NCBI RefSeq assembly: GCF_010668395.1
Contig: NZ_WUEY01000020.1
Coordinates: 46,853-110,852, forward strand
Direction of reading: 5' to 3'
Source: Martinezella lusitana
GTDB lineage: Bacteria > Pseudomonadota > Alphaproteobacteria > Rhizobiales > Rhizobiaceae
Length of the DNA stretch: 64,000 nt
Notes under the pieces: generated by a model
Databases searched by the model: none
Told to the model about the DNA's origin: nothing
What the model saw: the letters and a program-made list of their open reading frames with translations, nothing else
Program-made: the position numbers and the translations under genes
Part shown: piece after piece, positions 1-7,842 of the stretch
How the letters are laid out: each line of letters opens with the position of its first letter
Numbering within the stretch: position 1 is the first letter of the stretch

Positions 1-16
1 GCGCCTGAACGAAATC

Positions 17-805
17 ATGAGGATGCCAATGCCGGAATGCATTGAACTGAATATCGAGAACGAGATCGCTGAGTTGTGGCTCAACCGTCCAAATGCGCTG
101 AACGCCTTGAGCGCGCAGCTGGTTGGCGAAGTCAATGACGCTCTTGCCGAAGTCGAGAGGGCGCGCCCGCGCGTCTTCATCCTGGCCGGACGAGGCGAGA
201 GGGCTTTCTGCGCCGGCGCCGATATCAAGGAATTCAAGCCAGTCGCAACGACGGTCGAAGCTCGTGCGAGGCACTATTCGCGTAATATTTTCGATCGCAT
301 CGAAAAATTGCCCATGCCGACGATTGCTGCCGTTCATGGTTATACGCTGGGCGGAGGTTTGGAACTGGCCCTATGCTGCGACATGCGTATTGCGGCTGAG
401 AATGCGCGGTTCGGGTTTCCAGAAACGGGTCTCGGAACGTTCCCAGGGGCGGGCGGGACACAGCGCGCGCCGCGCTTGATTGGCCGCAGCCAGGCCATGT
501 GGATGATCTTTACCGGCGAGCGACTGAACGCGAGTGACGCATTACGCATGGGTCTGGTCAACAAGGTCGTGTCTACGGACGCGCTCATGGGAGAAGTCTG
601 CAAGATCGCGAGCATGATCTCGGCCAACGCGCCGCTCGGCGTTCAATATGCCAAGGAGGCGATTTTACGTGGCGAGAAAGTGCCGCTGGAGGAAGGGATC
701 CGCATCGAGACCGACCTCAACATGTTCATGGACACGACAGACGATTATGCCGAAGCGGCACGCGCTTTCATTGAAAAGCGTAAGCCGGTGTTCACCGGCC
801 GCTGA
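17..805 (+). CDS. Enoyl-CoA hydratase/isomerase (crotonase) family protein
   Basis: A 262-residue crotonase-fold enzyme that should hydrate or isomerise an acyl-CoA in the cytoplasm. Two oxyanion-hole/active-site blocks are visible: FCAGADIKEF near residue 63 and HGYTLGGGLELALCCD near 108, followed by GFPETGLGTFPGAGGTQR. The two glutamates used by true hydratases are both present (GLEL and FPET), so it is probably active. Length is normal for the family. In-frame ATGs at 17, 23 and 29 compete; the window begins just upstream, so the promoter is not visible. It precedes a ureohydrolase by 19 bp and is probably co-transcribed with it, an unusual pairing suggesting a shared amino-acid or guanidino-acid route ending in a CoA ester. 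The substrate cannot be told from sequence. Confidence 0.9.
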   Translation: MRMPMPECIELNIENEIAELWLNRPNALNALSAQLVGEVNDALAEVERARPRVFILAGRGERAFCAGADIKEFKPVATTVEARARHYSRNIFDRIEKLPMPTIAAVHGYTLGGGLELALCCDMRIAAENARFGFPETGLGTFPGAGGTQRAPRLIGRSQAMWMIFTGERLNASDALRMGLVNKVVSTDALMGEVCKIASMISANAPLGVQYAKEAILRGEKVPLEEGIRIETDLNMFMDTTDDYAEAARAFIEKRKPVFTGR

Positions 806-824
806 ATCTTAAAAGGGTGATTAT

Positions 825-1871
825 ATGGATCAGGACAAGCTTAACGCGCTGCGCGCGAAATACGGTGACAGTCATGGCGGCGAACTGTTCGACGATCGCT
901 TCCGCAAGGTCGCAGACAAGATCTTTTCGAAGTCAGGCACAAGATTGGCGCCTTACTCAGGTTTACCGACCTTCCTCTCGGCGCCTTACATGCCGGTCGA
1001 TGCCGAAGTGCCCGATTTTGGCAACCTGCAGGTGGCGATCGTAGGGGTGCCAATGGACCTGGGCGTCACCAACCGACCCGGGTCAAGGTTTGGGCCTAGG
1101 GCCTTGAGAGCAATCGAGCGTATTGGGCCTTATAACCATGTTCTGGAGACAGCGCCTGTCTTCGATCTGCGCGTGGCCGACATCGGTGACGTTCCATTCC
1201 GCAGTCGTTATCGGCTGGAGATGAGCCACGTAGACATCGAAAAGCGGTTCAATCAGATCGTCGAGGCCGGCGTTCTGCCTCTTGCGGTCGGCGGTGACCA
1301 TTCGATCACCCATCCGATTCTGAAAGCCGTTGGTAAAAAGCGACCCGTCGGCATGATTCATATCGATGCCCATTGCGATACCGGCGGCGCTTTCGATCAG
1401 ACCAAATTCCATCATGGCGGCCCCTTCCGGAATGCCGTGCTCGACGGCGTTCTCGACCCGGCACGCACGATCCAGATTGGCATCCGGGGATCTGCCGAGT
1501 ATCTTTGGGAATTCTCCTACGAATCTGGAATGACTGTGATCCACACGGAAGAGGTCAGCGGCCTTGGTATCCCGGCGATCATCGAGAAAGCCAAGGCGAT
1601 CGTCGGAGGTGGCCCAACCTACTTGTCCTTCGATATCGATAGCCTCGATCCAAGCTTCGCGCCGGGCACCGGGACGCCCGAGATGGGCGGCTTAACCTCC
1701 CGCGAAGTTCTCGAGATCATCCGAGGTTTGAAGGGCGTGAATATAGTTGGCGGAGATGTCGTTGAAGTCGCGCCTCAGTATGACGCGACCACCAACACCG
1801 CTCATGCCGGGGCTCAAGTGCTATTCGAAATTCTCAGCTTGATGGTCTTCAGCACTTCAATGGCTAGCTAA
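825..1871 (+). CDS. Agmatinase/arginase-family ureohydrolase
   Basis: A 348-residue member of the Mn-dependent ureohydrolase family, which hydrolyses a guanidino group to urea plus an amine. The metal-ligand blocks are all present: GGDHSITHP (about residue 157), HIDAHCDTGG (about 180) and SFDIDSLDPSFAPGTGTPEM (about 269), and the later GLTSRE carries the glutamate that usually contacts the guanidinium group. It has about 35 extra N-terminal residues compared with the two ureohydrolases at 30786 and 31780 and is clearly divergent from them, so it is likely to act on a different guanidino compound (agmatine, guanidinobutyrate, guanidinopropionate or guanidine itself). An AAAAGGGTGA ribosome-binding stretch lies just upstream of the ATG. 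Substrate is not assignable from sequence. Confidence 0.88.
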   Translation: MDQDKLNALRAKYGDSHGGELFDDRFRKVADKIFSKSGTRLAPYSGLPTFLSAPYMPVDAEVPDFGNLQVAIVGVPMDLGVTNRPGSRFGPRALRAIERIGPYNHVLETAPVFDLRVADIGDVPFRSRYRLEMSHVDIEKRFNQIVEAGVLPLAVGGDHSITHPILKAVGKKRPVGMIHIDAHCDTGGAFDQTKFHHGGPFRNAVLDGVLDPARTIQIGIRGSAEYLWEFSYESGMTVIHTEEVSGLGIPAIIEKAKAIVGGGPTYLSFDIDSLDPSFAPGTGTPEMGGLTSREVLEIIRGLKGVNIVGGDVVEVAPQYDATTNTAHAGAQVLFEILSLMVFSTSMAS

Positions 1872-1884
1872 GCAATGGGTGGTC

Positions 1885-1905
1885 GGTTCAACTCCCTTCA
1901 AGAGC
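1885..1905 (+). repeat. Copy A of a 21-nt imperfect direct repeat (T-loop-like)
   Basis: The 21 nt here match 21670-21690 at 19 of 21 positions, with CCCTTCAAGAGC identical at the 3' end; the 5' part resembles a tRNA T-loop (GGTTCAACTCCC here, GGTTCGATTCCC at the other copy). Both copies sit just downstream of a plus-strand gene and bracket the 19.8-kb sugar module plus its regulator. No complete tRNA gene was found at either place. Confidence 0.4.
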
Positions 1906-1953
1906 TCGATATCGTGCAATGGCTATAAAATTGACCACCTAGTCGCTTCTCAG

Positions 1954-3303
1954 TTACTTGAGCAGTGTGCCCACGAAGGCGGTATTGAATTCGCCGCTTC
2001 TGAACTGGGGGCTTTCGAGAATCGTCTTGTGGAACTGAGAGGTGGTCGTGACACCGTCCACGACGAGTTCATCCAAGGCGCGACGCATCCGGGCGATCGC
2101 CTCGTCGCGATCGCCAGCCCAGCAAATCAGTTTGCCGACCATCGAATCATAGAAGGGCGGGATGACATAGCCGGTCTCGATATGCGTATCGAGCCGCACG
2201 CCGAAGCCGCCCGGCGCGCGGAACCAAGGAATTTTCCCAGGCGACGGCGCAAAGCCGCGCTGGGGATCCTCAGCGTTGATGCGGCATTCGATAGCGTGGC
2301 CGGTGAGACGAATATCTTCCTGCCTGAGCATCAAGGGGATACCGCTGGCGATCTGCAGCTGCAACTTGATGAGATCGATGCCGGTGACCATTTCCGTGAC
2401 CGGGTGCTCGACCTGGATACGCGTATTCATCTCAATGAAGTAGTATTTGCGCTCGACATTGTCGAAGACAAATTCGACCGTGCCGGCGTTGCGATAGCCG
2501 ACTTGATGGCACAGTGCCACCGCCGCCTGCGCCAACCCGCGCCGCAGGTCGTCATCGAGGACGGGGGAGGGCGATTCCTCGATCAGCTTCTGGTTCCGTC
2601 TCTGGGCGGTGCAATCGCGCTCGCCGAGATGTAGCGTCCGCTCTCCATCCGATATGACCTGGATCTCGATATGGCGGATGTCGGTAAGGTAGCGCTCGAT
2701 ATAGACGGAGGGATCGCCGAATGCGACCTCCGCCTCGGACATGATCTCCGTCAGGTCTTTCGCCAGCGTCTCCGCCGTCCGCACGACTCGCATGCCTCGC
2801 CCGCCGCCGCCAGCTGCCGCCTTGATCAGCAGCGGAAAGCCGACTTCCCGGGCAACGGCCAGCGCTTCCTTCTGTTCTGAGATGGCGCCGACTGAGCCGG
2901 GCACGGTCGGCACGCCGGCGCGTCGGGCGATCTTCTTCGCCTCGATCTTGTCACCCATGCTGCGGATAACCTGACTTGCTGGACCGATAAAGACGATGCC
3001 TTCCTTCTCGCATTGTTCCGCGAACTCGGCGTTTTCCGCCAGGAAGCCGTAGCCGGGATGGATGGCGTCGGCCTTGAAGGCGCGCGCGGCGCCGAGCACC
3101 GCTGTCGCATTGCGATAGCTGAGCTTGGCCTGCGCCGGGCCGATGCAGACGGCCTGGTCGGCAAGCCGAACGGGCAACGAGCCCGCATCCGCCTCGGAAT
3201 AGGCGAGTACGCTGCGGATGCCGAGTTCCTGGCAGGCCCGGATGATGCGCAAAGCGATCTCGCCGCGATTGGCGATGAGGACGGTTTTCAGCAGTTCAGG
3301 CAT
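1954..3303 (-). CDS. accC: Biotin carboxylase subunit (AccC-type)
   Basis: A 449-residue ATP-grasp biotin carboxylase: it uses ATP and bicarbonate to carboxylate biotin held on a carrier protein. Seen: the N-terminal LIANRGEIALRIIRA block, the glycine-rich ATP loop KAAAGGGGRGMR (about residue 160), ERDCTAQRRNQKLIEESPS with the active-site basic residues (about 230), EMNTRIQVEHPVTEMVTG (about 290), and the C-terminal closing domain. Length is normal for AccC. It lies 24 bp downstream of the BCCP gene and last in the long sugar operon. The housekeeping AccC normally sits next to AccB without a pyruvate-type carboxyltransferase, so this copy probably serves a catabolic carboxylase rather than fatty acid synthesis. 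That assignment is inference. Confidence 0.92.
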   Translation of the reverse strand: MPELLKTVLIANRGEIALRIIRACQELGIRSVLAYSEADAGSLPVRLADQAVCIGPAQAKLSYRNATAVLGAARAFKADAIHPGYGFLAENAEFAEQCEKEGIVFIGPASQVIRSMGDKIEAKKIARRAGVPTVPGSVGAISEQKEALAVAREVGFPLLIKAAAGGGGRGMRVVRTAETLAKDLTEIMSEAEVAFGDPSVYIERYLTDIRHIEIQVISDGERTLHLGERDCTAQRRNQKLIEESPSPVLDDDLRRGLAQAAVALCHQVGYRNAGTVEFVFDNVERKYYFIEMNTRIQVEHPVTEMVTGIDLIKLQLQIASGIPLMLRQEDIRLTGHAIECRINAEDPQRGFAPSPGKIPWFRAPGGFGVRLDTHIETGYVIPPFYDSMVGKLICWAGDRDEAIARMRRALDELVVDGVTTTSQFHKTILESPQFRSGEFNTAFVGTLLK

Positions 3304-3327
3304 CGCATTTCCTTTCCGGCCATCGAC

Positions 3328-3846
3328 TCAGGCGCACTTGATGACCATCAGCGGCTGGCCGTATTCGACGGCCTGCTCATTGTCGACGAGGATGCGGGCG
3401 ATCGTGCCCTCGACACCGGCCTCGATGTTGTTCATCAGCTTCATCACCTCGACGATGCAGAGCACGGTATCTTTGGAAACCTTATCGCCCGCGGCGACGA
3501 AGTCCGGCGCGCCGGGCTTCGGCTTGGCATAGAAGGTGCCGACCATCGGCGCCTTGACGAGCACTTCGTCGGCGGCCAGTTGAACCGCCGCCTTCGGCGA
3601 GGCGCCGGACGCAGCTAGTGCCGGCGATGCCGCAGGCGCGGCAACGACGACGGGCGCCGCCGATGCCGGTGCAGCTGCCGGCGCTGCGGCGGGCTGATGG
3701 AAAAATGGCGCCGATGCCTGCGCGTTGCGCGAGACGAACAATTCGACGTCGCCGAATTTCAGCGAGAATTCGCGCACGTCGTCGGTCACGCCGACCCAGT
3801 CGACGATCGCCTTGAGTTCCTTAAGGTCGAGCGATTTAAGCAACAT
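3328..3846 (-). CDS. accB: Biotin carboxyl carrier protein
   Basis: A 172-residue BCCP. The N-terminal segment LLKSLDLKELKAIVDWVG resembles the AccB dimerising helix, then comes an Ala/Pro-rich flexible linker (about residues 60-95), then the biotinyl domain with the biotinylated lysine in EVMKLMNNIEAG near residue 136. The start at 3846 is preferred over an upstream one at 3909 because it has GGGAG just upstream and matches AccB N-termini; it overlaps the carboxyltransferase stop by 11 bp, implying translational coupling. It carries carboxybiotin between the carboxylase at 1954 and the carboxyltransferase at 3836. Confidence 0.92.
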   Translation of the reverse strand: MLLKSLDLKELKAIVDWVGVTDDVREFSLKFGDVELFVSRNAQASAPFFHQPAAAPAAAPASAAPVVVAAPAASPALAASGASPKAAVQLAADEVLVKAPMVGTFYAKPKPGAPDFVAAGDKVSKDTVLCIVEVMKLMNNIEAGVEGTIARILVDNEQAVEYGQPLMVIKCA

Positions 3847-5368
3847 TGTCTGCTCCCTTTTGCAGGCTGATCTGCAGATCAGCGGTCTTGATGGCGATCC
3901 GTCCGGCATCCTTCTTCTGGTGCAGTGCCTTAATCAGCGCGAGGACGGGCTTCGATGTCTCGTCGGGCCGGTCGCCGGCGGCGACCGCCTTTTGCATCTC
4001 GTCCACCTGGGTGCCGGCAAACATCGCGCGCAGCAGCAGATGGTCGATATTTTCGTTCGGATAGCGCGCTTTGAGGTCCGGCATCATCGGTGGGATCGCT
4101 GTCGATTCCAACGCGATGTTCGAGGCGCCGTTGGCGATGATGCGGGCGTTGAGATCGGGCGCGATCGGCGCCAGCAGCTTGCCGTAATAGCCAAGCGCAT
4201 ATTTCTTGATCTCGTTCGGCACCACCTTGTAGCGCTCGCCGGAGATCATGTTCATCACCGCCTGGGTGCCGACGAACTGGGCAAAGGGCGTGATCATGAT
4301 GGGGAAGGCGAGTTCCTCGCGCACCCGGGCCACCTCGTGCAGCAACTCGTCGAAGCGGTGCGACAGGCCGGCGGTCTCCAGCTGCGAGCGGAAATTCGAG
4401 AGCATGCCGCCCGGCAGCTGGTGCATGTAGTGCAGCCCGTCATATTCGACCGGTTTTCCGAGCGGCTTGTCTTCGTCTTCGGCGATCTCGGTCAGCCGCT
4501 TGCTGATGGCATCGATGCGCGCATCGTCGACGTTGACCACGTAACCCAGCGCCCGAAGATCGCGGACCATGCGCTGCGTCGACGGCTGTCCTGCGCCGTT
4601 GGCGAGCGGCGCGATCGAGGTATGCAGCGCGTCGGCGCCGAGCTCGACGGCCTCGAGATAGACCAGCGGCGCGAGCGCCGTCAGGCAATGGCTGTGAATT
4701 TCCAGCGGCCGTTCGCCGATCACTTCCTTGATGGCCGGCACCAGGGTGCGGATGCGCTCGGGCGTCAGCAGACCGCCGGCGTCCTTCAGCATGATCGCGT
4801 CGACATCCGTCTTGTCGATCAGCTCCTTGGCCTTGTCGATGTAGAGTTGGTCCGTGTGGACGGGGCTTTCGCAGAAGGACAGTGCTCCGAAGGTCGAGGC
4901 GCCGAGGCGTTTCGCCTGCCTGAGCCCGGGCGCGATATTGTCCATGTCGTTCAGGCCGTCGAACGAGCCGATCACCCGGAAGCCGTTGGCATAGAGCCGC
5001 TCGACCCAGCCCTCGATCACGTCGTCGGCCAGGAAATCGAAGGAGGCGATGTTCTTCGAACGGATCAGGGCGCGGAACTTGGTGTTCGGCGCATGCCGGT
5101 GAAGCAGCCTGACCCGCTCCCACGGATCCTCCTTCAGGTAACGAACGGAGACGTCGAACTGGATCGGCGCCATCATGTCGACCTGCGCGAAGCCGCCGGC
5201 TTGGAAGTCGTCGAGCATCGACAGCATGTGCTCGGTGCGCATGCGCGTCGCCCACAGGCTCTGATGCGCGTCGCGCAGGGTGGTGTCGATGACCCTGATC
5301 TCGCGTCGGCTTCCCGCCGGCCGTCCGCCCTTGCTGAAGACCGAGGCGATTGTTTCTGATGTCGTCAT
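3836..5368 (-). CDS. Pyruvate-type carboxyltransferase subunit (PYC/OadA/5S family)
   Basis: A 510-residue TIM-barrel carboxyltransferase of the pyruvate carboxylase / oxaloacetate decarboxylase / transcarboxylase 5S family. It moves CO2 between carboxybiotin and a 2-oxo acid. Seen: IDTTLRDAHQSLWATRMRTE near residue 27, the lysine that is carbamylated in the family in IMLKDAGGLL (about 193), and the metal-binding HSHCLTAL (about 225). It has no fused BCCP or biotin carboxylase domain, but those are the next two genes, so the three together form a split pyruvate-carboxylase-like enzyme. The substrate may be pyruvate or an unusual 2-oxo acid made by this operon. It lies 15 bp after the GldA-like gene. 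Confidence 0.88.
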   Translation of the reverse strand: MTTSETIASVFSKGGRPAGSRREIRVIDTTLRDAHQSLWATRMRTEHMLSMLDDFQAGGFAQVDMMAPIQFDVSVRYLKEDPWERVRLLHRHAPNTKFRALIRSKNIASFDFLADDVIEGWVERLYANGFRVIGSFDGLNDMDNIAPGLRQAKRLGASTFGALSFCESPVHTDQLYIDKAKELIDKTDVDAIMLKDAGGLLTPERIRTLVPAIKEVIGERPLEIHSHCLTALAPLVYLEAVELGADALHTSIAPLANGAGQPSTQRMVRDLRALGYVVNVDDARIDAISKRLTEIAEDEDKPLGKPVEYDGLHYMHQLPGGMLSNFRSQLETAGLSHRFDELLHEVARVREELAFPIMITPFAQFVGTQAVMNMISGERYKVVPNEIKKYALGYYGKLLAPIAPDLNARIIANGASNIALESTAIPPMMPDLKARYPNENIDHLLLRAMFAGTQVDEMQKAVAAGDRPDETSKPVLALIKALHQKKDAGRIAIKTADLQISLQKGADNVA

Positions 5369-5383
5369 GGCTTTCTCCTCAAT

Positions 5384-6502
5384 TCAATCGACGCCGCCTG
5401 GCCGCGCATGGCCATCGGCGGCCAGTGCCTCGATGCGGTGGATTGCCGATGCGACGTCGGCAGCGGTGACCGGCCGCCCAAGGTTCTTAAGATGCGGCGC
5501 GGTCATGGTCAGCGCGGCGATCTCGTCGATTTCCGCATCCGTCGCGTCTTCCATGCCGAGATCGGAAAGCCTGCAAGCAAGACCGGTTTTGCGATGAAAG
5601 CCGATCAGGTCGGCAATCTCGGCATCCGACCGATCTTCCGCCGCCAACTGGACCAGAACGCCCCAGGCGACGTGCTGGCCGTGTATGGCCTTCGAAGCAC
5701 CGCGCGCCTTGACCAGCCCGCGCGTCAGCGAGTGCGACAGCGACAGGCCACCGTTCTCGAAGCCGAGACCGCTCATCAGGATGATGGCCTCGATGGTCGC
5801 CTCCACCGAGTCATCGACCTCGCCGCGTTCGACCGCCCGCAGCGCATCGGTCGCATGCCGGCGCAGCGTGCGGTAGCAGAGGTCGGCGACCGCGATGCCG
5901 GTCAGCAGCGGGCGGGTGCCAAAGGGCGTTACGCCGGTACCGGCAAGGCAGCCGTCCGCCTCGAATTTCTTGGAGATCGCATCGCCGATGCCGGCCCTCA
6001 GGAAGGCGGCAGGAGCATTGGCGATCAGCTGGGTATCGACGATCACTGTTTGTGGATTGTGCGAGAGACGATCAACGGAGATCATAACATGCCGATCGTC
6101 GTACATGGCGATTGATGCGCTTGTCGGACTGTCGTTCGAGGCGATGGTCGGAACTGTGATGACGTTGACACCGAGCTTCAGCGCCAGCGCCTTGGCGGCA
6201 TCCAGCGACTTGCCTCCGCCGATGCCGATCGCGACGGAAGGAACACGATCGCCAAGCGATGCCTTCAGGTCATCGACAGCCGGATAAGTAATCTCACCAC
6301 CGAAGGATAGGAGGGTTGGCGTCAGCCCAGCCGCTCGCAGAACGGTTTCGATGCGCGACCTCAGCTTTTCGAGAATGAAGGCATCGCCGATGACCACGGG
6401 CGTGGCGCCGAACGGGGCCGCAACAGTCCCCAGCTGATCGAGCGCGCCGGGTCCCTGGAGATAACGTGGCGGGGTGCCGAATATCCGGTAATGCCCGGTC
6501 AT
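5384..6502 (-). CDS. Iron-type alcohol dehydrogenase, glycerol dehydrogenase-like
   Basis: A 372-residue group III metal-dependent dehydrogenase resembling glycerol dehydrogenase (GldA), oxidising a polyol or hydroxyketone with NAD. Seen: the NAD-binding GIGGGKSLDAAKA near residue 93, TVPTIASNDSPTSA near 115, and three metal ligands as Asp in GIGDAISK and His in SLSHSLTRG and AIHGQHVAWG. Its ATG overlaps the cupin stop by 4 bp (ATGA), so it is translationally coupled. In this sugar operon it may reduce or oxidise dihydroxyacetone-like products of the transketolase step, which is inference. Glycerol-1-phosphate dehydrogenase is a less likely alternative. Confidence 0.85.
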   Translation of the reverse strand: MTGHYRIFGTPPRYLQGPGALDQLGTVAAPFGATPVVIGDAFILEKLRSRIETVLRAAGLTPTLLSFGGEITYPAVDDLKASLGDRVPSVAIGIGGGKSLDAAKALALKLGVNVITVPTIASNDSPTSASIAMYDDRHVMISVDRLSHNPQTVIVDTQLIANAPAAFLRAGIGDAISKKFEADGCLAGTGVTPFGTRPLLTGIAVADLCYRTLRRHATDALRAVERGEVDDSVEATIEAIILMSGLGFENGGLSLSHSLTRGLVKARGASKAIHGQHVAWGVLVQLAAEDRSDAEIADLIGFHRKTGLACRLSDLGMEDATDAEIDEIAALTMTAPHLKNLGRPVTAADVASAIHRIEALAADGHARPGGVD

Positions 6503-7044
6503 CGCGTCACTCCTTCGGAAAAATCCGCACCGAGACCGATCGCTTCGTAATGAGCCCGCGCAGCCGCGAGCTTTGTGAAGACATCCTCGTAACCGAGTGC
6601 TTTGCCATCCGGATCGACGTAGACGTAGCCGCCGGTGACGTGGAACAGGGTGATCATTTCAGGCACGTCGGGCGGCACCACCAGCGTGTGGGTCTCGCCC
6701 GGCGGTTCGAAGGCGTAACTCTGCGGCACCGCTTCCCAGTCGTGCTCGAGGTAGGACCACCGGCCGCGCAGGGTGAACGCATGGACGGGACCGGCATGCC
6801 GGTGTCGCGACAGGACACCGGAATTGCGTACCCTGAGCAGGTTGATGTAATAGCCCTGGCTAACGCTGAGGACGAGCGGCTTGAACCAGACGCCCGGCGC
6901 CTGCGGCACCCAGAGATGCTCGTCCGTGTCGAGATCCAGTCCCGTTCCCTGGAAGATGTCGGTCATCATGCCGAAAGGCTGCGGCTTGCGATAGGCGACC
7001 TTGGAACTGTCCCGCCGGTCGGGCGTGGTGGTGTCGTGAAGCAT
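6499..7044 (-). CDS. Cupin protein, 2,4'-dihydroxyacetophenone dioxygenase-like
   Basis: A 181-residue single-cupin protein. The metal-binding histidines are visible in SRHRHAGPVHAF (about residue 78) and PPGETHTLV (about 113), with a conserved C-terminal GYEDVFTKLAAARAHYEA segment. The arrangement recalls the ChrR-like cupins annotated as 2,4'-dihydroxyacetophenone dioxygenase, which cleave a carbon-carbon bond beside a ketone. In a sugar operon an aromatic substrate is doubtful, so cleavage or isomerisation of a hydroxyketone is an alternative. It sits 12 bp from the SDR and overlaps the GldA-like gene by 4 bp. Confidence 0.7.
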   Translation of the reverse strand: MLHDTTTPDRRDSSKVAYRKPQPFGMMTDIFQGTGLDLDTDEHLWVPQAPGVWFKPLVLSVSQGYYINLLRVRNSGVLSRHRHAGPVHAFTLRGRWSYLEHDWEAVPQSYAFEPPGETHTLVVPPDVPEMITLFHVTGGYVYVDPDGKALGYEDVFTKLAAARAHYEAIGLGADFSEGVTR

Positions 7045-7056
7045 GGCGCGGCTCCG

Positions 7057-7833
7057 TCAATCGAGGGGAAAGGCGTCGCTGGGAGCGCCCCACGAGCAAT
7101 AGCCGCCGTCCACCGGCAGGGTGATCGCCGTAATGAACTCCGCTCTATCGGAGGCGAGGAACACCATGGCCTCGGCGATGTCTTCGGCCGATCCCATCTT
7201 GCCCATCGGCGTTCGCCGGCGGATGCGCTTCTCCTCGATCTTGCCTTCGGCGATCAGCTTTTTGGTCAACGGCGTTAGGATGTAACCTGGCGCAATTGCG
7301 TTGACCCTGATGTTGTGCGGCCCCCATTCGCAACCGAGCACCTGGGTCAGCATGCCAATGCCGGCCTTGGCGGCGCTATAGGCGGTGCGGACCGGCAGGC
7401 CCATCAGCCCGGCGATCGAATTGAGATTGAGGATCACCCCGGATTTTTGGGCGATCATCGACGCCGCGACGGTCTTCGACACCAGATAGGTCCCGGTGAG
7501 GTGGACATCGATCAGCCGCTGCCAATGCGCCAGCGTCTGGTCCACCGTCGGGGTGAAACTATCGGGCATCCCGGCATTGTTGACGAGGATGTCGATACGG
7601 CCGAAGCGGACGAGCGCGGCCTCGACCATCGCCTGGACATCGGCTTCGCTGGAGACGTCGCCGCCAACCGCGAAGTGCTTTTCACCCAGCCGTGCCGCCG
7701 CCTCCCGCGCCGCGTCGACGCGCAGGTCGTTGATGACGACGGTGGCGCCCTCGCGGGCAAATGCGGTCGCCGTGGCATAGCCGAGCCCGCTCGCGCCGCC
7801 CGTGACGAGCGCGATCCTGTCTTTCAGCAGCAT
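7057..7833 (-). CDS. SDR-family NAD(P)-dependent oxidoreductase
   Basis: A 258-residue classical short-chain dehydrogenase. Seen: the cofactor loop TGGASGLG (residues 11-18), NNAG near 87, the catalytic Ser in NLNSIAGL (about 138) and Tyr-x-x-x-Lys in AYSAAKAG (about 151-158), and the C-terminal DGGY. It probably oxidises or reduces a hydroxyl of the sugar or polyol handled by this operon. It is 9 bp downstream of the transketolase C-subunit and 12 bp from the cupin, clearly one transcript. The exact substrate is unknown. Confidence 0.9.
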   Translation of the reverse strand: MLLKDRIALVTGGASGLGYATATAFAREGATVVINDLRVDAAREAAARLGEKHFAVGGDVSSEADVQAMVEAALVRFGRIDILVNNAGMPDSFTPTVDQTLAHWQRLIDVHLTGTYLVSKTVAASMIAQKSGVILNLNSIAGLMGLPVRTAYSAAKAGIGMLTQVLGCEWGPHNIRVNAIAPGYILTPLTKKLIAEGKIEEKRIRRRTPMGKMGSAEDIAEAMVFLASDRAEFITAITLPVDGGYCSWGAPSDAFPLD

Positions 7834-7842
7834 TGTTACCTC

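Noticed and set aside
1878..1939. GGTGGTC...GACCACC inverted repeat (7 bp, 48-nt loop) between the ureohydrolase and accC
   Set aside because: The loop is too long and there is no T-run on either strand, so a terminator call is not supported.
1879..2634. 251-codon plus-strand frame opposite accC
   Set aside because: Complement of the well-supported biotin carboxylase; no family similarity.
3725..5359. 544-codon plus-strand frame opposite the carboxyltransferase
   Set aside because: Antisense shadow of a gene with clear active-site motifs; typical in high-GC DNA.
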